A stretch of 64,000 bases of DNA from Chara braunii (taxonomy: Eukaryota; Streptophyta; Charophyceae; Charales; Characeae): contig BFEA01000634.1 in the NCBI GenBank assembly GCA_003427395.1, positions 38,149-102,148 on the forward strand, in the 5' to 3' direction. A model generated the notes under the pieces. The model saw only the letters and a list, made by a program, of their open reading frames with translations, was not told where the DNA came from and made no database searches. This document shows, in pieces, positions 19,585-30,366 of the stretch. Each line of letters starts with the position of its first letter. Position 1 is the stretch's first letter. The translations under genes were made by a program, and so were the position numbers.

Positions 19585-21737
19585 AGGGAACAACACCCCC
19601 AAGGCCACGACCTTCCCCAATCAAACGGGGGTGCCCTGGCTGATTAGCCAGGTGGTCGTTAGCTTAATTAGTTTGATTAGTTGATTTTTCTAAAATTTTA
19701 TTAATTTCTAATTTTATTTTTTTTAGATATCTTCTGATCCGCGCGTTTTCGCGCGAACTTCGCCGGGAGTAAAGTTCATCCTCTCGGCGAGGCAAACATT
19801 TTGATATGTTTTTCGAAAGATTCTAACGGTGAAAAACAAGATATTGATTTTTTTGTATTTTTATAATTTTAATTTAAAAAATAACAAATTTTGGGTTTTA
19901 TTATTTTTCTGCAGATAGAAGCAAAATCTGGCGGACACCGCCCTAACCAAAGTTGATCCTTATATTTTTCCCGACATTTTGAGACCCTAGTCGGGAAAAG
20001 CGGTCATCGTTTGGGCGGGCACTGACCCCCAACAGATAGGAAAAGGGGGGTAAATATTTAGAGGAATTTTGATTTTTTTTTTTTTTTGTAAGAATTAAAG
20101 GGAAGAAAAGTCAACGAAAGTAATCCGTAGAAATCCGACCTTTGACAAGCTACCAACCAACGAAAAATTTCCGGCCTCAAAAGTGCGGACAAGGTGTGCG
20201 TACGGTCGCACGAAAAACCCTAAACCCTGATTAGGGAAAACCGTACTTAGGGTAAACCCTAACCGTAAGTTAGGGAAGGGCAGCACGTTACCGGACTGGT
20301 ACAAGTCCTACATCCCGATCAGTGACGGGATAATTTTGTGTACATTTTTGTCGACCAATTTGAAATTGGTAAATTTCAAAATTTTTGTTTTATTAAATGA
20401 TTAAAAATAAAAATAAACATCAAAAATTCATAAAAATTTAAAATATTTAGAAATTTGACCTTGTTTAATTTTCTTCTCTTTAACCAATGAATAATATCAC
20501 CAGTTCAACTGTGTGAAGGACAGGGGGGTTTTATTTTAGCCTTTTGTGAATTATTTGAAGTAAAATTTTGTTGATTAAATTCATTAATAATAAACAATAA
20601 ATATTAAAACCCCCCTAGGAGGGGAGTTTGACTTTTATCTTGATTTCAGTCGATCGAGAGACTTTTCACTAAACCCCATCCTAACGGGGGGGAGGGAAAA
20701 TGTTGCAGAAATTTCCAGAAATGTTTGTATTTTGCTGAATTAATTCCAAAATAATTAGGGAAATTACTTAAAAATTAGTTAAAAATCCAGATCTCGTTTT
20801 CTGAAATTAAACCTTTTTGACACACCTCATCGGCGACAATTTTTCAGGTCTTCGGCCGAACCTCATTCCAACGGGGGGAAGCGAAGTGCTGCCAAAATTT
20901 TCGAAAATTTGTAAAAATTCGTCACGGGCTTCTTAAATCAAGCAGTTTTGCATAGAGATATATATAAGGAATATATATATATGTGGAAAATAAGAAAGGA
21001 AATATATCTTACGTAAAAAGAATTTTTGTAAATTAAATTCAGTAAAATACAAAAAAAATCCCTAGACAAGGATGGGATAGGGAATCGGAGAGAAGAAAAT
21101 ACAAGTTTGTTTCCCTTACCCCTTTTAGGGATTGGGTCCAGCGACGGGAAATTTTCCTAATTAAATCGATTTATTTGATATTTATATAATATAAATTAAA
21201 AATAAATAGTTGGGGCGTGTTGGGGAGAGAGACGCACTTGTCGCGCTACTCCCTATGGGTCACTTAGCATACCCCTAATCGGAGGAGGTGAGCCAGTGGG
21301 TTTTCTCAGCTTTAAAGGGGCTTTTATTAATTTAAATTTATTAAAATTCCTTTAAAATATACAAATGGCTTAGAAAATAGCCAAAAAGGGGTACAGGATC
21401 TTTTGACCCTTTTTTGGCTAGGTAGGGGCTTCTTTACTACAGAAAGGTGATCGGAGAAGCAACGGGCAGAGTTCCCTCGAACAGAGCACACGCTTTGTAA
21501 TCGAGGGAACTCGATTATAGGGTCCGTTTGCTCTGTTTAGGACCGGATTTTGGTCGTACGACCCTTTAAGATACCTTAGGGTTAGGCAGGATACAGGTCG
21601 GCAGCGTATCATCGGGAGTCCCAACGAAGGGAGGCGAAGCGCTGCCGAAATTTTCCTAGAATCGGTCGTCTATCATTACCTTCATTTACCTTCTCTATCC
21701 TTCTCCCTTTAGAATCGTCTCTCTGTACATCGGTTGG
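19585..21737 (+). other. AT-rich untranslated leader of the right copy
   Basis: Mirror of 17358-19510 with only a few substitutions, clustered near the hinge, and no indels. Three copies of a motif resembling CCAACGGGGGGAAGCGAAGT, followed by GCTGCC and AAATTTTC, lie at 20674-20718, 20861-20902 and 21616-21656. A telomere-like block lies at 20214-20279, and a T-run at 20074-20087. No ORF is supported. Confidence 0.7.
19635..19652 (+). other. Hairpin just downstream of the primer-binding site, right copy
   Basis: CCTGGCT-GATT-AGCCAGG, a perfect 7-bp stem with a 4-base loop, 50 bases after the primer-binding site; mirror of 19443-19460. Possible packaging or dimerisation structure. Confidence 0.6.
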
Positions 21738-22617
21738 ATGTGGCCGTTAGCGCAGATTAAGGTCTACGAGGTTAGTTGTGCTTGGAACGTAGAGCCTCCG
21801 GAGCTCATAGAGGTGGATCTGGTAAAGCTCACAATTCCCGCGCGCGACAATCACTACGGTGACGACCAATTTGGGTGGAGATCCGTCGTCCTGTCCCAGA
21901 CGAGTGGCTTTGGACACATAGGGAGACAAGGTTGGGTCAGGAGAGTGGATTAGTGAGAGGATATCTGTATTTGGGACCGGACGCAGCCAAGGACGCTGCC
22001 CTGAGCCTCGTGACTGCTGGCACTAGCTACGCCATCATCAGGGCCTTACGCTATCTGCGAGACGAGGTGGCCGCCTTCCGAGCGGACGACGCCCATTGAC
22101 GTTATTCCACAGCCGACCTCCTCTCGATATCACAGGCGAGCTTGTGATAGCTCGATACCGGTTCTTTCTGTACAGCGTCACAAGGCATACCTAGCTTACC
22201 TAGACTTGGAGATCCTTGCCAGAGGGTACCAGGCGCTCGACTATCTGTACTACTCCCTTGCGATCAGAGGACTCCGTAAGGGAGACGAGAGGATCCAACT
22301 TATAGAGCTGATCCGTTGGATAGGCGACGAGTGGCCCCAGCCACAGTGCGTCTGGGATTGGCTGTATCGGGAGACTCTTCACCGACGACTGGGGTAGCTG
22401 GAGAAGCGACGTTGGCCACCCTCTGATATACAGCTACCAGTTAGAGCAGTATTATGAGGCTATAGGCCAGACTCCATATCGCATCGAGGACTAGTTCGGC
22501 GACGAGGAGGCCTGGGAGGCGGACTGGGTCGATTCAGAGAGTGAGACCGACGACGAGGAGGAGGACGACACGGTGGGCGCGCATTTCCCACACATAGGAG
22601 TTCCGATTAGGGCCTAG
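21738..22617 (+). pseudogene. Leader ORF LA, right copy
   Basis: Starts MWPLAQIKVYEVSCAWN and is open for 71 codons. The protein continues in another frame (VPDEWLWTHRETRLGQ...LRYLRDEVAAFRADDAH) to a TGA at 22097. The third part (ELIEL-type motif GDERIQLIELIR, then HPLIYSYQLEQYYEAI and an acidic tail) is broken by deletions of about 67 and 37 bp that the left arm lacks. The natural stop is TAG at 22615. The intact product would be about 290 residues. Paralogue of the neighbouring LB; no known domain recognised. Confidence 0.6.
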
Positions 22618-22700
22618 GCGGAGCCCTGCGACAGGAGAGGGCGAGTGAGGTTAGAGGTGATAAGCTTGGGGGAGAGCGAGACAAAGATCTTCGCGGTTCG

Positions 22701-23684
22701 ATAGTAGAGCAGGCTGGTAGAGTGGAGCTCGAGATTGGCAGTGCCAGATAGCCTAGGCCTCCTGAGACAGTGGAGCAAGATGTACTGGAGTTCGATTTAC
22801 CGGCGAGGAGCGTCGCAGAGCCTGGACTCCATTCGGCTTGGAGATCGATACAGTTGGGGCAGTACGTGCACCTGTGGGCGTATGCGATAGAGACATATCA
22901 GCGGGATGCCCAGCGCTGGCGAGCGTCAGGGACGACGAGTATTGAGGCTGTAGGACATCTTTATTACTCTCGCACGGTGATTGCTACTGTATATTTTGAG
23001 GGATTAGTGCACGGGTTTTTGCGGTGTGAGCAGGAGGCAGGAGAGATTTTATCCAGATTGATAGATAGCGTCCGCGCAGCTAGTGAGGATTTTCACGGTC
23101 CTATTAGGGAGGCGAGGGCGACGCTCCGGATAGGAGGGGCTTTTGCTTTTCCCTCGGTGGGTCTGCGAGTGAGACTTCCCTTGTTCGCAGTGGAGGAGTT
23201 TTGGGGGCTGACTCACATTGTCGACACCTATTCAGCTAGCCGCGAGTTAGACGGACTGAGGAGGAGATTAGCAGATCGAGTATGGATCTTATACGCTCAG
23301 TTCGTTGGAGGACCGTTCACAGGCGAGAGAGGTATCCAGCTTGTAGAGTTTATACGGGCCTTGACACCTTTAGGAGAATTCTAGCTAGCGCTGGAGATAG
23401 AGTCTTTGGAGTTCTAGTTAGCACTGGAGATAGAGGCGCACTATCGGCAGGTACACCCCGAGGGAGAGGATCTTGGGTGGTACGCTGAGGATAAAGAGTG
23501 GGAGACTGTAGGTGAGATAGAGCCTTGGGGAGAGCAGGACAAGGGCTGGGAAGACCTGGTGGTAGGAGAGGTAGCGCCGCAGGAGGACGACTAGGGACAT
23601 ATCCAACAGGCCGAGCGACAGGAGGATATCCCTTGGGGACGAGGGGATGAGGACGAGGATATGCTGGATGCGTGAGACGACTAG
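22701..23684 (+). pseudogene. Leader ORF LB, right copy
   Basis: The start codon is ATA where the left arm has ATG. A long open stretch (22770-23384, 204 codons) carries VLEFDLPAR, SIQLGQ, HLWAYAIETYQRDAQRW, FEGLVHGFLRCEQEAGEIL, VRLPLFAVEEFWGL and GERGIQLVEFIRAL. It ends at a TAG, then the acidic tail continues in frame-shifted pieces to TAG at 23682. The product would be about 330 residues with an acidic C-terminus. Relation to LA: one-gap alignment of 58-59 residues around F-V-E ... IQL-E-IR. Not recognised in any known family. Confidence 0.6.
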
Positions 23685-23795
23685 AGGAAGGGAATATCGG
23701 GGCGTAGCCTAGAGAGGACAGTGGTAAAGTGTCTGTTCGTAAACATAGGGAGAAAATTTTAGATAAGACGAGAGTGGCAGTAAGCACTGATAGAG

Positions 23796-24150
23796 ATGGC
23801 AGGCAGAGACACACTGAGAGTGACTCTTTCCTTGCGACGAGATACGATAGGGGGTTGGGAAGAAGAGGCGATGGACGATGTTGCGCGTTGGATCAGACTC
23901 ATGACTGAGCATGCCCTGGGGTTACGGAGAGGCCAGAGGTACGTCGAGTTTACCTTCTACTTCCATGGAGCTGACGGGAGAGTGCACAACACTTACTCGA
24001 GTATTTTGAGCCTGACTGATAGAGTTGTCTGAGAAGGCAGTGGTGTCGTAAGAAAGAGTGCGTCAAAAAGGATTAGAGTGGTACGGAACGAGTGGCGTGT
24101 GGTGATGAGTAGCGATTGGGATGTGTGGTTGACGTATATGTTGACACGAG
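23796..24150 (+). pseudogene. Leader ORF LC, right copy
   Basis: The first 78 codons are open (MAGRDTLRVTLSLRRDTIGG, then EEEAMDDVARWIRLMTEHAL and RYVEFTFYFHGADGRVHNTY) to TGA at 24030. The frame resumes with VVRKSASKRIRVV and DWDVWLTYM, then is cut by a deletion of about 389 bp relative to the left arm. The order strand, helix, strand resembles LE and LF. Function unknown. Confidence 0.55.
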
Positions 24151-24484
24151 GATCAGAGTCCCGCAGATTGAGAAATTTGTTATAGAACAAACTTACGAAA
24201 GGGTGGGCCGTTTGAGGACAACAGTCGACCATGCTCTGCATACGCTTTTGCTGGGACTAGAACCTCGATTCCGAGATGCGTATTACTCAGTCTACGTAAG
24301 TTGGGGACCTCCGGATAAGAAAACGCGGAAAGACTTGATCTACGCTACCTGCTGGGTGGATTGGTTAAGACCTGCAGATCTAATAAACTATTGTTGAAGG
24401 CGCGCAGAAGACAAGTACGTCGGACTAAAAGACTTGAGAAACTTGTTTGTGCTTAGCGAACAGAAGGGATGCCAGGACGTATGA
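24150..24484 (+). pseudogene. Leader ORF LD, right copy (N-terminally truncated)
   Basis: Reads EKFVIEQTYERVGRLRTTVD, HALHTLLLGLEPRFRDAYYS and VYVSWGPPDKKTRKDLIYAT, then CWVDWLRPADLINYC, with one in-frame TGA (24395) before QKGCQDV. The stop TGA at 24482 overlaps the LE start codon as ATGA. DLIYATCW matches DLIYDRCW in LH, suggesting common descent. The first strand is lost to the deletion shared with LC. Confidence 0.55.
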
Positions 24485-24750
24485 CTGCAGGGATTAATGT
24501 GAGCAGGCAATTAGTGAACGAGGGCTTCACGATTACAGTCCTACTTAGAGCTCACATAGACGACAACCTAACAAAGCAGGAGAGTTTCCTACAAGCCAGG
24601 GAATTTATCCGAGAATATAGACCATGAGTTCTCGAATGTGTTACCTTTCAGACCAAGATAACGTATGAAGTAATGGTGTGGTTAGCAGGGTACCTACGCG
24701 CCGAGTTATTCTTCGATGAGATGGTAGCAGAAGCTAGGAGTAGAGTATGA
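24481..24750 (+). pseudogene. Leader ORF LE, right copy (one in-frame TGA)
   Basis: Starts MTAGINVSRQLVNEGFTITV and ends FFDEMVAEARSRV, about 89 codons, with a single TGA after REYRP. Between VSRQL and EARS it aligns without gaps over 81 residues to LF (about 30 identities counted by hand), and the TGA aligns with a Gly in LF. Predicted strand (FTITVLLRAHI), helix (ESFLQAREFIREY) and two strands (ITYEVMVWLAG, LRAELFFDE). The start overlaps the LD stop (ATGA); an alternative ATG lies at 24469. LF begins 10 nt after its stop. Confidence 0.65.
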
Positions 24751-24760
24751 TTACCCTGTC

Positions 24761-25192
24761 ATGACCGAGCACGAGCAGCAACTGTATAGGTATAGACCTC
24801 GGGCCACGTATTCACTCTGGTGGGACCGCAGGGGATCCGACTCTTGGAGGAGCGTGAGTGAGAGGAACCCTCGAGTAGCCACTCGTGAAATTGAGACGAG
24901 GAGTCACTCTCCTCGGCGACGTCTCCCCTATGCTCGGGTTGTCTCTAGGCAGCTAGCGTGTGACATCGGGACCCTGCAGATTCTCTTGAAGGTGAGCATA
25001 GAAGTAGAACTGTCAGACAGCGAGTTCAAAGAACTTGCAGAAGACGTCATACAAGAACAGAGACCCGGTGCCTTGAGGGAATTGACGACGCAGAGTTGGG
25101 TAGTATATGAGTTGATCGTATGCGTTAAAGGAAGAGTGCGCTTGGAGATAATTCGGGACGAGACACCCTCGGAAGCTAGGAGTAATATGTGA
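24761..25192 (+). CDS. Leader ORF LF, right copy: Gag-linker segment plus small alpha/beta domain (143 codons, open)
   Basis: Residues 1-50 contain YSLWWDRRGSDSWRSVSERN, matching YSLRWDRRNTDRWRSVEDHN of the element's own Gag linker at 17 of 22 positions when NPR is included. Residues about 60-143 (VSRQL ... LQILLKVSIEVELSD ... TTQSWVVYELIVCVKG ... EARSNM) are the duplicated domain shared with LE and with the ORF at 52558 in the second element. LF is thus a fusion of captured gag sequence and the array domain. No known catalytic motif is visible. It is the only intact copy; the left arm is frameshifted. Function unknown. Confidence 0.7.
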   Translation: MTEHEQQLYRYRPRATYSLWWDRRGSDSWRSVSERNPRVATREIETRSHSPRRRLPYARVVSRQLACDIGTLQILLKVSIEVELSDSEFKELAEDVIQEQRPGALRELTTQSWVVYELIVCVKGRVRLEIIRDETPSEARSNM

Positions 25193-25231
25193 TAGGAAGC
25201 TCATGATGAGAAGAAGGATTGATTGTGGAAG

Positions 25232-25570
25232 ATGGAAGATCTAGAAGGAAGAGAGAAGAAAACAGAGGAGCGTATTGTTAAACGAATCGCTGAGCTCGTC
25301 AAGGAAGTCAGTCTCAAGATTCAGGACTGCGGGCCTAACAAGGAAAAGACTGAGCTGCGCAAAATAGAGGGTGCGACGAAGGACCTGAAAAGGCTTTTTA
25401 TAAAGGACAAAGAATCCCTTAGGAGGTGGAGGCTATAATTTCTAGAGAGTGTCAAGAGGAGAGGTCAAGGAGACGAAGGATCTCTTGAGTCGACGGGAAG
25501 GAAAGAGGAGTTGATAGAGACTGCAACGTCAGGAGAGAAGAAAGATGTCGTTGAGAGTAACGAGGTATGA
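25232..25570 (+). pseudogene. Leader ORF LG, right copy (coiled coil, one in-frame TAA)
   Basis: Starts MEDLEGREKKTEERIVKRIA, then a K/E/L-rich helix (ELVKEVSLKIQD, ELRKIEGATKDLKRLFIKDK). A TAA (25436) replaces the Glu codon kept on the left, then the same frame continues FLESVKRRG to ESNEV and TGA at 25568. About 112 residues; probable coiled coil. LH begins 9 nt downstream. Confidence 0.55.
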
Positions 25571-25579
25571 GAAGGGAGA

Positions 25580-26586
25580 ATGAGCTCCGAAAGGTGTTCT
25601 ATGCGAGTTATAGGAAAGTTGGAGGGTCAACCGTTTGTGTTAGAATACAGTTGGAGCGACTAGAGAAGCTCACCGTATTTGAGGAGGCGAAGAGCACTAG
25701 AGAAACCGTTTGAAAGGCGAGGGTGACTGGACTCTGGGTGGGGGAAGGAGATGCGTGATCAATCCGTTATTCCTTGCACCTGTTCCCCTTCGATGAAGCG
25801 CCATTGAGCAAAGCGTGGCGCGAGACTCCCGCAAAGGCCGAGAGACTTCTGAAGAGTGAGGCTGAAGTGTCTGAAGACTTTGCTGGGGTCATAACAGAGA
25901 TTGTTGTTTTAAGAATTTACAAAGCACACGACCAGTACCAGAGTGAGTTTCTTTGGACCTTAGCCGCGATTGAAAACTTCGGAGATATAGGCGATTTTGA
26001 GACGTGCTACGAGCTTTAGGAGGAATCCGCAGAAAGGATTCTGGTAGCTTTAGCGTTGATATACATGGAGTGTGTAAAGTAGGCTATAGGAACGAGAGAA
26101 GCAAAGGTCATTTCTGAGCGAGAATTGGACGCTAGGAAAGAGACATTTCTTGCGGGCAACAGATCTTCGGACGAGGATTTAGCGGGAGTCTGCGAGCGGT
26201 TGAGTTCATTGGGGCGAAGAGAGGTGATTCCGTGCGAAGTAATGACATATGAGTTAGTGAACAACGAATGAGAATTGATACGCCTTTACATTATTACTGT
26301 TCGGTTCCTAGCCGTTGAGGTGTACGATGTTAGGATTTACCTCCCATCAGAGCAAGAAAGCGATTTGATTTACGACCGGTGCTGGGAGCGTGCGGAAGAA
26401 GTGCTTGAGAGTGAGCGAGATAAGTTCCAAGCTCTAGGTAAGGAGGTAATATGGGATACCCAGATAACGCTCTTCCAGGGGTTGCCCAGACCTCCTGTAC
26501 CGCGTCAGGTGGTTCGAGGGAGGAGCAATGAGGCAGTGGTTCGCTTAGCGCTTCGATACTTTAAGTTTGATGGCCGTAGGGGGTGA
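25580..26586 (+). pseudogene. Leader ORF LH, right copy (in-frame stops and N-terminal frameshifts)
   Basis: MSSERCSMRVIGKLEG starts the protein. After frame disruption one frame runs from about 25774 to 26586 with TAG, TAG and TGA stops: HLFPFDEAPLSKAWRETPAK, EESAERILVALALIYMECV, GRREVIPCEVMTYELV, FLAVEVYDVRIYLPSEQES, DLIYDRCWERAEEV, VIWDTQITLFQGLP and ALRYFKFDGRRG. The intact product would be about 335 residues, so LH is larger than its neighbours. EVMTYELV and DLIYxxCW link it to LE/LF and LD. Function unknown. Confidence 0.55.
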
Positions 26587-26696
26587 TTACCCGCTCGCAC
26601 GAGCTCACGTCGCACATCGAGGGTTGAGTGATCTAGCGTAAGAGGACATCAGTCGACCTACGAGAGAGTTTGCGTTCTTGTGCACCGGGAGAGTTG

Positions 26697-26900
26697 ATGA
26701 GGGTCGCGACAGGGATTTGTAGAAGGGTAAGGATACTAGAGACAGGAGTACCGGAGATATGGAGAGGTGTGCGTTGCATAGGAGAGGGAGAAGGAGAATT
26801 TTATTTTGATTCGGGTATCTTAGGCATCGAGGGTGAGCATGAGATACGAGACGAGACCGGGAGACTTTCTGTGATTCTGAGAGCGGTCGGAGATGAATGA
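26697..26900 (+). CDS. Leader ORF LI, right copy (67 codons, open)
   Basis: MRVATGICRRVRILETGVPE, then GEGEGEFYFDSGILGIEGEH and RDETGRLSVILRAVGDE. FYFDSG and RDETGRLSV recall the last strand of the array domain (LFFDEM, IIRDETPSEAR), so LI may be a truncated array member. It ends just before the 26-bp repeats. The left copy has lost the frame. Small enough that coding status is uncertain. Confidence 0.4.
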   Translation: MRVATGICRRVRILETGVPEIWRGVRCIGEGEGEFYFDSGILGIEGEHEIRDETGRLSVILRAVGDE

Positions 26901-26905
26901 TTGAG

Positions 26906-27105
26906 TTCGGCCACTAGGTCCGGGCTGCCGGTTCTGACTCTAGGTCCGGGCTGCCGGTTCTGACTCTAGGTCAGGGCTGCCAGTGCTGATATTAGGTCTG
27001 GGCTGCTGGTTCTGACATTAGGTCCGGGCTGCTGGTTTTTACATTAGGACCGGGCTGCCAGTTCTGACATCAGGTCCAGGCTGCTGGTTCAGCAATCAGG
27101 CCTGA
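26906..27105 (+). repeat. 26-bp tandem repeat upstream of gag, right copy (six units)
   Basis: Units resemble GCCGGTTCTGACTCTAGGTC followed by CGGGCT. The right arm has six full units against seven on the left, a length change that accounts for the coordinate shift between arms here. It sits 38 bp before the gag ATG. Confidence 0.85.
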
Positions 27106-27142
27106 GCTGCTTATAAATTCAACCAGGAGTGGAAGCCAGTAT

Positions 27143-29428
27143 ATGGAATCTGACACGATAGGACCGCATCCAGACGAGGAGCAACCTGTATATCGAGCAT
27201 CGTCGGACCGCGCTCTACGAGATCTCAAAGAGCGTCTTCGACAGGATGCCCCTTTGAGGTGTGTAGAGCAGCCGGACGACGGCGAGCCTGAGGTGATGGC
27301 GCCTCCAGTCGTCACTGAGCCAAACAGGGTCGCTCCGATAGAGCGGGTGGAGATTCAGACCGAGCCGCCAAACTTTCAGCGTGAATCATTTATTCAACGC
27401 CCGTCTATATACGAGCGTTGAGAAGATAGAGCCTATCTAGGGGGTGAAGACTGGAGGGACCAATTTATCAGAGAACAACTTTGGAGAGATAGAGACAGAG
27501 TTGCCATGGCCAGACAGATTTTTTATCCTGAGACGGGGGAATCGCACCCCCTGCCATATGAGGCGAGGGATAGAGTCATCATCTCGCATCAGCCTTCCGA
27601 ATTAGATTTCAGGCCTCCCGTTTTTTTGGGATGCGGTATCACTGAATACCTTGAGAAGTGGGAGTTGCATGCCTATCGAAGTCAGTGGACTGAGGGCGAG
27701 ATTATAGATAACTTTTTGTTTAACGCAGACCCAAGTTTGAGCCGGGTTATAAAGGAAGCCCGACCAAGGGACAGGAGGTGGGCTACGCACAAGAGCAGCC
27801 TTTATGAGTTTTTCAAGTTAGAATACGTCAAGTTTTCGATCCAGGATTTAAGGGCGTTGACTCCGAGAGAGGGCGAGAGTGTCCAAGCATTTGGTATGCG
27901 TTTTCAGAAGGTATCCGGTGCCCTTATGAAAAGAGGAAAGTTATCGGAAGGAGAAAGATGCACGATCTTTATCAATAAACTACCAAGGGGGAAGCGAAAG
28001 GCGGTACTGAGGGAGATGCCTCACGATAAGTTGGAATTCACCGCGTTACTTAAGCTGGCCATGAAAGCGGAAGCCGATGACTATAAGGATTTGCTCTGGA
28101 GAGGCATGCAGCGCGAAGATTATTCTTTTTACAAGGAGTACGGGACTGATGGGTGCCCCGATTTCAACGACAAACCTTGGGCAGAATGACAATATTTGAT
28201 GGACTGGGACAAATCCTATCGGTCAGGGGATAACGACGCAGTAATAGAGGAGATGCAAGCAAAGATGAAGGAAATGGCCAAGCAAATGACAAATTTCGAA
28301 ACGAAGGTTGGAACTACGTAGCGGGACAAGCCTGGATCCCCCTACTCTCTGCGATGGGATCGTCGGAACACCGACCCATGGAGGAGTGTCGAAGACCGTA
28401 ACCCTCGCACACTGGTTGATTACCGCGTGAGGGAAAGAGATGAAGATGAGCGACGACGTAGAGATGAAGAAGATCGTAGACGTAGGGATGAGGAGGATCG
28501 AAGGCGCAGAGATGAGGATGATCGGAGGAGTAGAGAGGATGATGAGCGGAGGCGCAGGGATGATAGTATAGACAGAGACCGGCGGCGTGATGGGTATCGA
28601 GGGGGAGATTCCTACAGTCGAGGAGACAGACCCGACCAGTATCCGCGCAGTCCCAGAGACCAGTATCCGCGCAGTCCCAGATACGGTGGGAATGCCGAAG
28701 GGTACCGGAGCCCGGACAACTTGAACTCGAGGGATAGAGAGGACTCCGGAGGACGATGGGAGTCGGATAGGGACCGCCGAGATGGATATCGACGCGGTTA
28801 CGAGCGGACAGAGAGAGGTGGCGATCGTAGAGAAGAGTCACGGGGACAGTATGAGAGAGGAGGATATCCTGCGTCGCCAGGATATCCCAAGTCCCCAAAC
28901 TACCCCAGATCCCCTGGGCCATCCAACCAGGATGTGAGACGACCGACAATTAAGTCCGNGNAGGAACGACCCCCTACACCTAGNAACTCCTGTATCTATT
29001 GCAGGGGAGACGATCACCTCAAGAGAGACTGCCCTGACCTCAAACGGGCGATAGATGAGGGACTTGTCGTACTTGATGATCGCAAGTACGTCAAGTGGGC
29101 GGATAACCTCGGAGATGTATCGATGTTTCCTTCAATGAAGGAGAACGTGGAAGCTAGGCGAGTAGTACTGAACAAGGGTAAGGGAGTCGCAAAAACCCAG
29201 AGTGTGAGGCTGAGTCTGCCTTCTGAAGAGGACGCCCCCATGACACCCATACGAGTGACGGCTACTAAGTCCTCTAGTCCTTCCTCCTCGAAGAAGGCTG
29301 ACACTGACTACGTGATGGCAATGAAGGACGGGCAGAGGATGGAAGGAGAAGAAGTTATACTTTCCCCACGCAAACGTCCCACGCAAACGTGGGTCCAGAA
29401 AATTCACGATGAAGAGCACTCTCGATGA
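27143..29428 (+). pseudogene. gag, right copy, with three in-frame stops
   Basis: Same 761-codon frame as the left gag with no frameshift, but with stops at about 27419 (TGA), 28187 (TGA) and 28319 (TAG). Unresolved bases lie at 28959, 28961 and 28984. Up to about 28400 it differs from the left arm by many substitutions; from there it is almost identical. Features are as in the left copy: capsid-like helical region, RRRDEED charged repeats, zinc knuckle CIYCRGDDHLKRDC, and the EEVILSP duplication at the 3' end. Confidence 0.85.
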
Positions 29429-29470
29429 CATAGACACGGTCGAACCTCTTGGAAGAAGTTATACTTTCCC
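29344..29470 (+). other. About 105-bp insertion with 20-bp direct repeat at the gag-protease junction, right copy
   Basis: Identical in structure to 9034-9160: two copies of the 20-bp EEVILSP-coding sequence bracket an insert that adds the gag stop and shifts the frame. It lies inside the block that is almost identical between arms. Confidence 0.7.
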
Positions 29471-30366
29471 CTATGCAGTGCACGATCCTAGAGTATTTGG
29501 CGGTCTCGAGACCAGCGCAGGATGAGCTGCAGATGATTATGCACAAAACGCGTATTCCTCTGAGCGACGAAGTCCAGATGGCAACCAAACAGGAGGAGAT
29601 ACCCACAGTAGCGGTATCTAGTGTGGTCGCTAAGGCAGATCGTGCTGCAACGGTGTTCTTAGATGGGATAGAGGGAGTGCCTCCTGACAAATTTTATATC
29701 CTGGGCAGTGGGACAGTACAGACTACCCTCAATGACGAGATAGTTCTTCATGCGGTGATTGATAACGGCAGTGAGGCTGTTATCATAGATGAGGACCGGG
29801 CAATCCGGTTGGGATAAGACCTTGATAAGTCGTTCAAATTTGAGATAGAGACCGCGGATGGAAGAAAGGAGAAGGTCACCAGGGTTTGCCACAAGGCTGC
29901 GATTGAGGTCGAAGGGCTGAGAGTGATGATGTCTGTTTTCGCAGTTCGGGATTGCAGCGCAGAGTTATTATTGGGGCGGACATGGCTAAGTCACGTCCAT
30001 GCCGTTACTATAGAACGGCCGGATGGAAGCCAAATGCTTTCCATCAAGCGTCCCGATGGTGGGCGGATTATGATGGAGACGGTAGAGCCTCGTGACCCGA
30101 GGAATAGAGCGGTTCTCGCTGCAGGGGGCCTCGTACCGGTTCCCCTTGCGAGTCGCTCCCTGAGCTTTCGTGAAAAGAAGTATGGACCCCTGCTTACAAA
30201 AGAAGAAGGTCGGATAGTGGAAGTCGAGGATTTAGGCACTCGTGTCCATGTGGGAGGGAACTCTTATCCCAAAGCTGAAGAAGAGGAATTCGGAGGGATG
30301 ATATCTGTGTCTTTTTTAAGGGCGCAGCCCCCTATGGGGGGCGACCAAAAACACCCAAGACAGTAG
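29449..30366 (+). pseudogene. Broken retropepsin-like protease region, right copy
   Basis: Open from 29449 to a TAA at 29815, then in the same frame from 29818 to TAG at 30364. Active-site motif VIDNGSEAVIIDE (D-N-G, not D-S/T-G) and downstream LLGRTWL. The TAA lies between the active site and the rest of the fold, so no functional enzyme is encoded. The RT region continues in another frame. Confidence 0.8.
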
